Assembly (NCBI GenBank): GCA_029934695.1
Contig: JAOZLU010000025.1
Span: 1-7,063 of the forward strand
Source: Desulfobacterales bacterium
Lineage (GTDB): Bacteria; Desulfobacterota; Desulfobacteria; Desulfobacterales; 4be13
Direction of reading: 5' to 3'
Length of the DNA: 7,063 nt
Shown here: in pieces, positions 6,014 to 7,063 of the stretch
Position numbering within the stretch: the stretch's first letter is position 1
How the letters are laid out: every line of letters begins with the position of its first letter
Made by a program: the position numbers and the translations under genes
Notes under the pieces: generated by a model
The model's database searches: none
What the model was told of the DNA's origin: nothing
Seen by the model: the letters and a program-made list of their open reading frames with translations, nothing else

Positions 6014-6872
6014 TACAATGCTGAAAGCAGAGGTGTCTGTGATTCCGGGGGACCGCCCGGGGTGGATTCCTCCGGACATTCTTTACGACTGGGATATATG
6101 CCCTTACGCCTATCAGACAGAGGAGGAACTTATGCCCGCAGGAGGACCGCACGGACGATTACTGGCTTATATCATGGAAATCTTACGGGATTTTATTGAA
6201 TCAAAAAAACTGATGCTGCTGATAGATACGTTCATGCTCTATCGGGATTATCAGGGTGTGAAACAGCGTGTCGCACCGGATCTGCTGCTGATGCCGTTCC
6301 GGTCAGATGAGCCCTCGGCTTATGATCTGGATACCGAACCGCCGCCGCTCCTTGTGGCAGAGCTGACTTCTCCCAAGAGCCATGTGAAGGATATGGAAGA
6401 GAATGTTTCCTTTTATAATGCTCTGGGAATTTCCGCGTATCTTGCCATAGATGCGATCACGCCCGATGCAGAACCTCGTAAGCAGATCGGTCTGTATCTG
6501 TGGAGAAGTGTCGGAAACCAGGTCCGCCGGGTGAGACCCGATATGGAGGGTTATCTGCCGCTGCCGGAGATGGGACTCAGGGTGAAGGTGCTGGGACGGA
6601 GATTCATTTTTTCGGATATAGCCACCGGGGAAATATTAAAGGATTCAGGTGAACTGCGGCAGTGGGCTGAAGAGCAGCAGCAGCAGGCTGAAGAACTGCA
6701 GGAACGGCTTGAGACAGAACAGCAACGGGCTGAGGCAGAACGGCAGCAGGCTGAAGAACTGCAGGAACGGCTTGAGACAGAACAGCAACGGGCTGAAATG
6801 GCTGAAAAAAATGCAAGGCGGCTGGCGGAGCAACTTCGGGCAATGGGAATTGAACCCTCATTTTCCGGCTGA
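6009..6872 (+). CDS. Uma2 family (DUF820, PD-(D/E)XK nuclease-like) protein with coiled-coil tail
   Basis: With the start at 6009, this is a 287-residue protein. GAGAGG sits seven bases upstream, and the start codon lies inside a duplicated leader. The longer frame from 5898 would begin inside a stem-loop repeat. Residues about 20-165 match the Uma2 family, a predicted restriction-endonuclease fold: VAPDLLLMP (88-96, with P90-D91), LLVAELTSP (114-122, with E118 and S121), then D128, Y136 and ISAYLAID (141-148). The usual lysine four residues after the aspartate in D-x3-K-x3-Y appears to be N132, so catalysis is uncertain. Residues about 212-278 form a glutamine- and glutamate-rich coiled coil containing two nearly identical 21-residue copies, ending in the LAEQLRAMGIEP motif seen at the end of many Uma2 proteins. 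The biological role of the family is unsettled. No signal peptide or membrane segment is visible. Confidence 0.85.
   Translation: MTTMLKAEVSVIPGDRPGWIPPDILYDWDICPYAYQTEEELMPAGGPHGRLLAYIMEILRDFIESKKLMLLIDTFMLYRDYQGVKQRVAPDLLLMPFRSDEPSAYDLDTEPPPLLVAELTSPKSHVKDMEENVSFYNALGISAYLAIDAITPDAEPRKQIGLYLWRSVGNQVRRVRPDMEGYLPLPEMGLRVKVLGRRFIFSDIATGEILKDSGELRQWAEEQQQQAEELQERLETEQQRAEAERQQAEELQERLETEQQRAEMAEKNARRLAEQLRAMGIEPSFSG
6681..6796 (+). repeat. 63-bp in-frame direct repeat coding for coiled coil
   Basis: The bases 6681-6733 recur at 6744-6796 with an offset of 63 bp, which is 21 codons or exactly three heptads. The encoded unit is QQAEELQERLETEQQRAEA-like. Insertion or loss of one unit would lengthen or shorten the coiled coil without breaking heptad register. 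Confidence 0.9.
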
Positions 6873-6928
6873 GAATCCGAGATCAGTTTCAGAACTGTGA
6901 ACTGACAAACTTTATGTTAAAAGCTCTA

Positions 6929-7010
6929 TAACTACAGGGATTGGGTTTAGTAAGGATTTATAATCCTTACTAAATTAAATAATCCTTACTAAATTAAATC
7001 CCTGTAGTTA
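6929..7010. repeat. Stem-loop repeat, copy 2 (long inverted repeat)
   Basis: Arms 6929-6958 and 6981-7010 are inverted repeats matching at 27 of 30 positions; the three mismatches are clustered in a GGG facing TTA. The loop is about 22 bases. The right part includes two direct copies of the 19-mer TAATCCTTACTAAATTAAA (6961-6979 and 6980-6998). Compared with copy 1 at 5886-5943, this one carries an extra 19-mer-sized segment. It sits 56 bp after the Uma2 stop and directly before the second leader. Confidence 0.9.
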
Positions 7011-7063
7011 TCCGGAAATTTTTTATCTGCCGGAACATCAGGAATGAGAGGTGCCATAATGAC
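7011..7063 (+). repeat. 53-bp leader repeat, copy 2
   Basis: Identical base for base to 5961-6013, including the Shine-Dalgarno stretch and the ATG. In copy 1 a 17-bp segment (5944-5960) separates the stem-loop from the leader. Here the leader follows the stem-loop directly. Confidence 0.95.
7059..7063 (+). CDS. Start of a probable second Uma2-family gene (cut by window edge)
   Basis: Only ATGAC is inside the window. It occupies the same place in the duplicated 53-bp leader as the Uma2 start codon at 6009, with the same ribosome-binding site and spacing. I infer a tandem paralogue of the upstream Uma2 gene, but no protein beyond the first codon can be seen. Confidence 0.5.

Noticed and set aside
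6883..6905. Terminator after the Uma2 gene
   Set aside because: Only a 6-bp stem (TCAGTT/AACTGA) with an 11-base loop and no following T run.

Overview
The window is 7,063 bp of bacterial chromosome. It carries four complete protein genes and the first codon of a fifth. Between them is an unusually repeat-rich set of intergenic spacers. The gene content and the many small palindromic elements suggest an anaerobic, sulfate-reducer-like member of the Desulfobacterota, of the kind seen in large repeat-laden Desulfobacterales genomes. The supporting genes are an iron-type alcohol dehydrogenase fused to an SCP2 domain, a divergent GTP-type PEP carboxykinase and a Uma2-family gene. This assignment is inference; no rRNA or other taxonomic marker is present.

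Layout. Positions 1-49 are seven perfect copies of the heptamer AAACATC, cut by the window edge. On the minus strand, 55-1887 encodes an iron-containing alcohol dehydrogenase with a C-terminal SCP2 (sterol-carrier-like) domain. A near-consensus sigma-70 promoter lies just upstream of it. From 1888 to 3028 there is no credible gene. This spacer holds an AT-rich stretch, a MITE-like element (2351-2485) and, directly continuing from its right end, a five-copy 81-bp tandem array (2467-2872). Each copy of the array carries a perfect 11-bp GC-rich hairpin. On the plus strand, rdgB (3029-3682, house-cleaning nucleotide pyrophosphatase) is followed immediately by a second MITE-like element (3676-3837), whose terminal repeat contains the rdgB stop codon. 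Next comes a GTP-type PEP carboxykinase (3887-5875). A stem-loop and a 53-bp leader precede a Uma2-family gene with a coiled-coil tail (6009-6872). The stem-loop and the leader, including the start codon, then recur at 6929-7063, so a second gene of the same kind appears to start at the right edge.

How the pieces fit. The three metabolic genes look like independent single-gene units, not an operon. The dehydrogenase is divergent from rdgB, and rdgB and pckG are separated by an inserted element. PEP carboxykinase links oxaloacetate and PEP (gluconeogenesis or anaplerosis). RdgB sanitises the purine nucleotide pool. The dehydrogenase probably interconverts an alcohol and an aldehyde.

I see no defence island, CRISPR, phage or biosynthetic cluster. 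The most unusual content is the repeat network. Two short elements share terminal inverted repeats (core TTCTGATTATRACG), and the same terminus is built into every copy of the 81-bp array. Separately, a different stem-loop and leader cassette precedes the Uma2 gene and its apparent neighbour.
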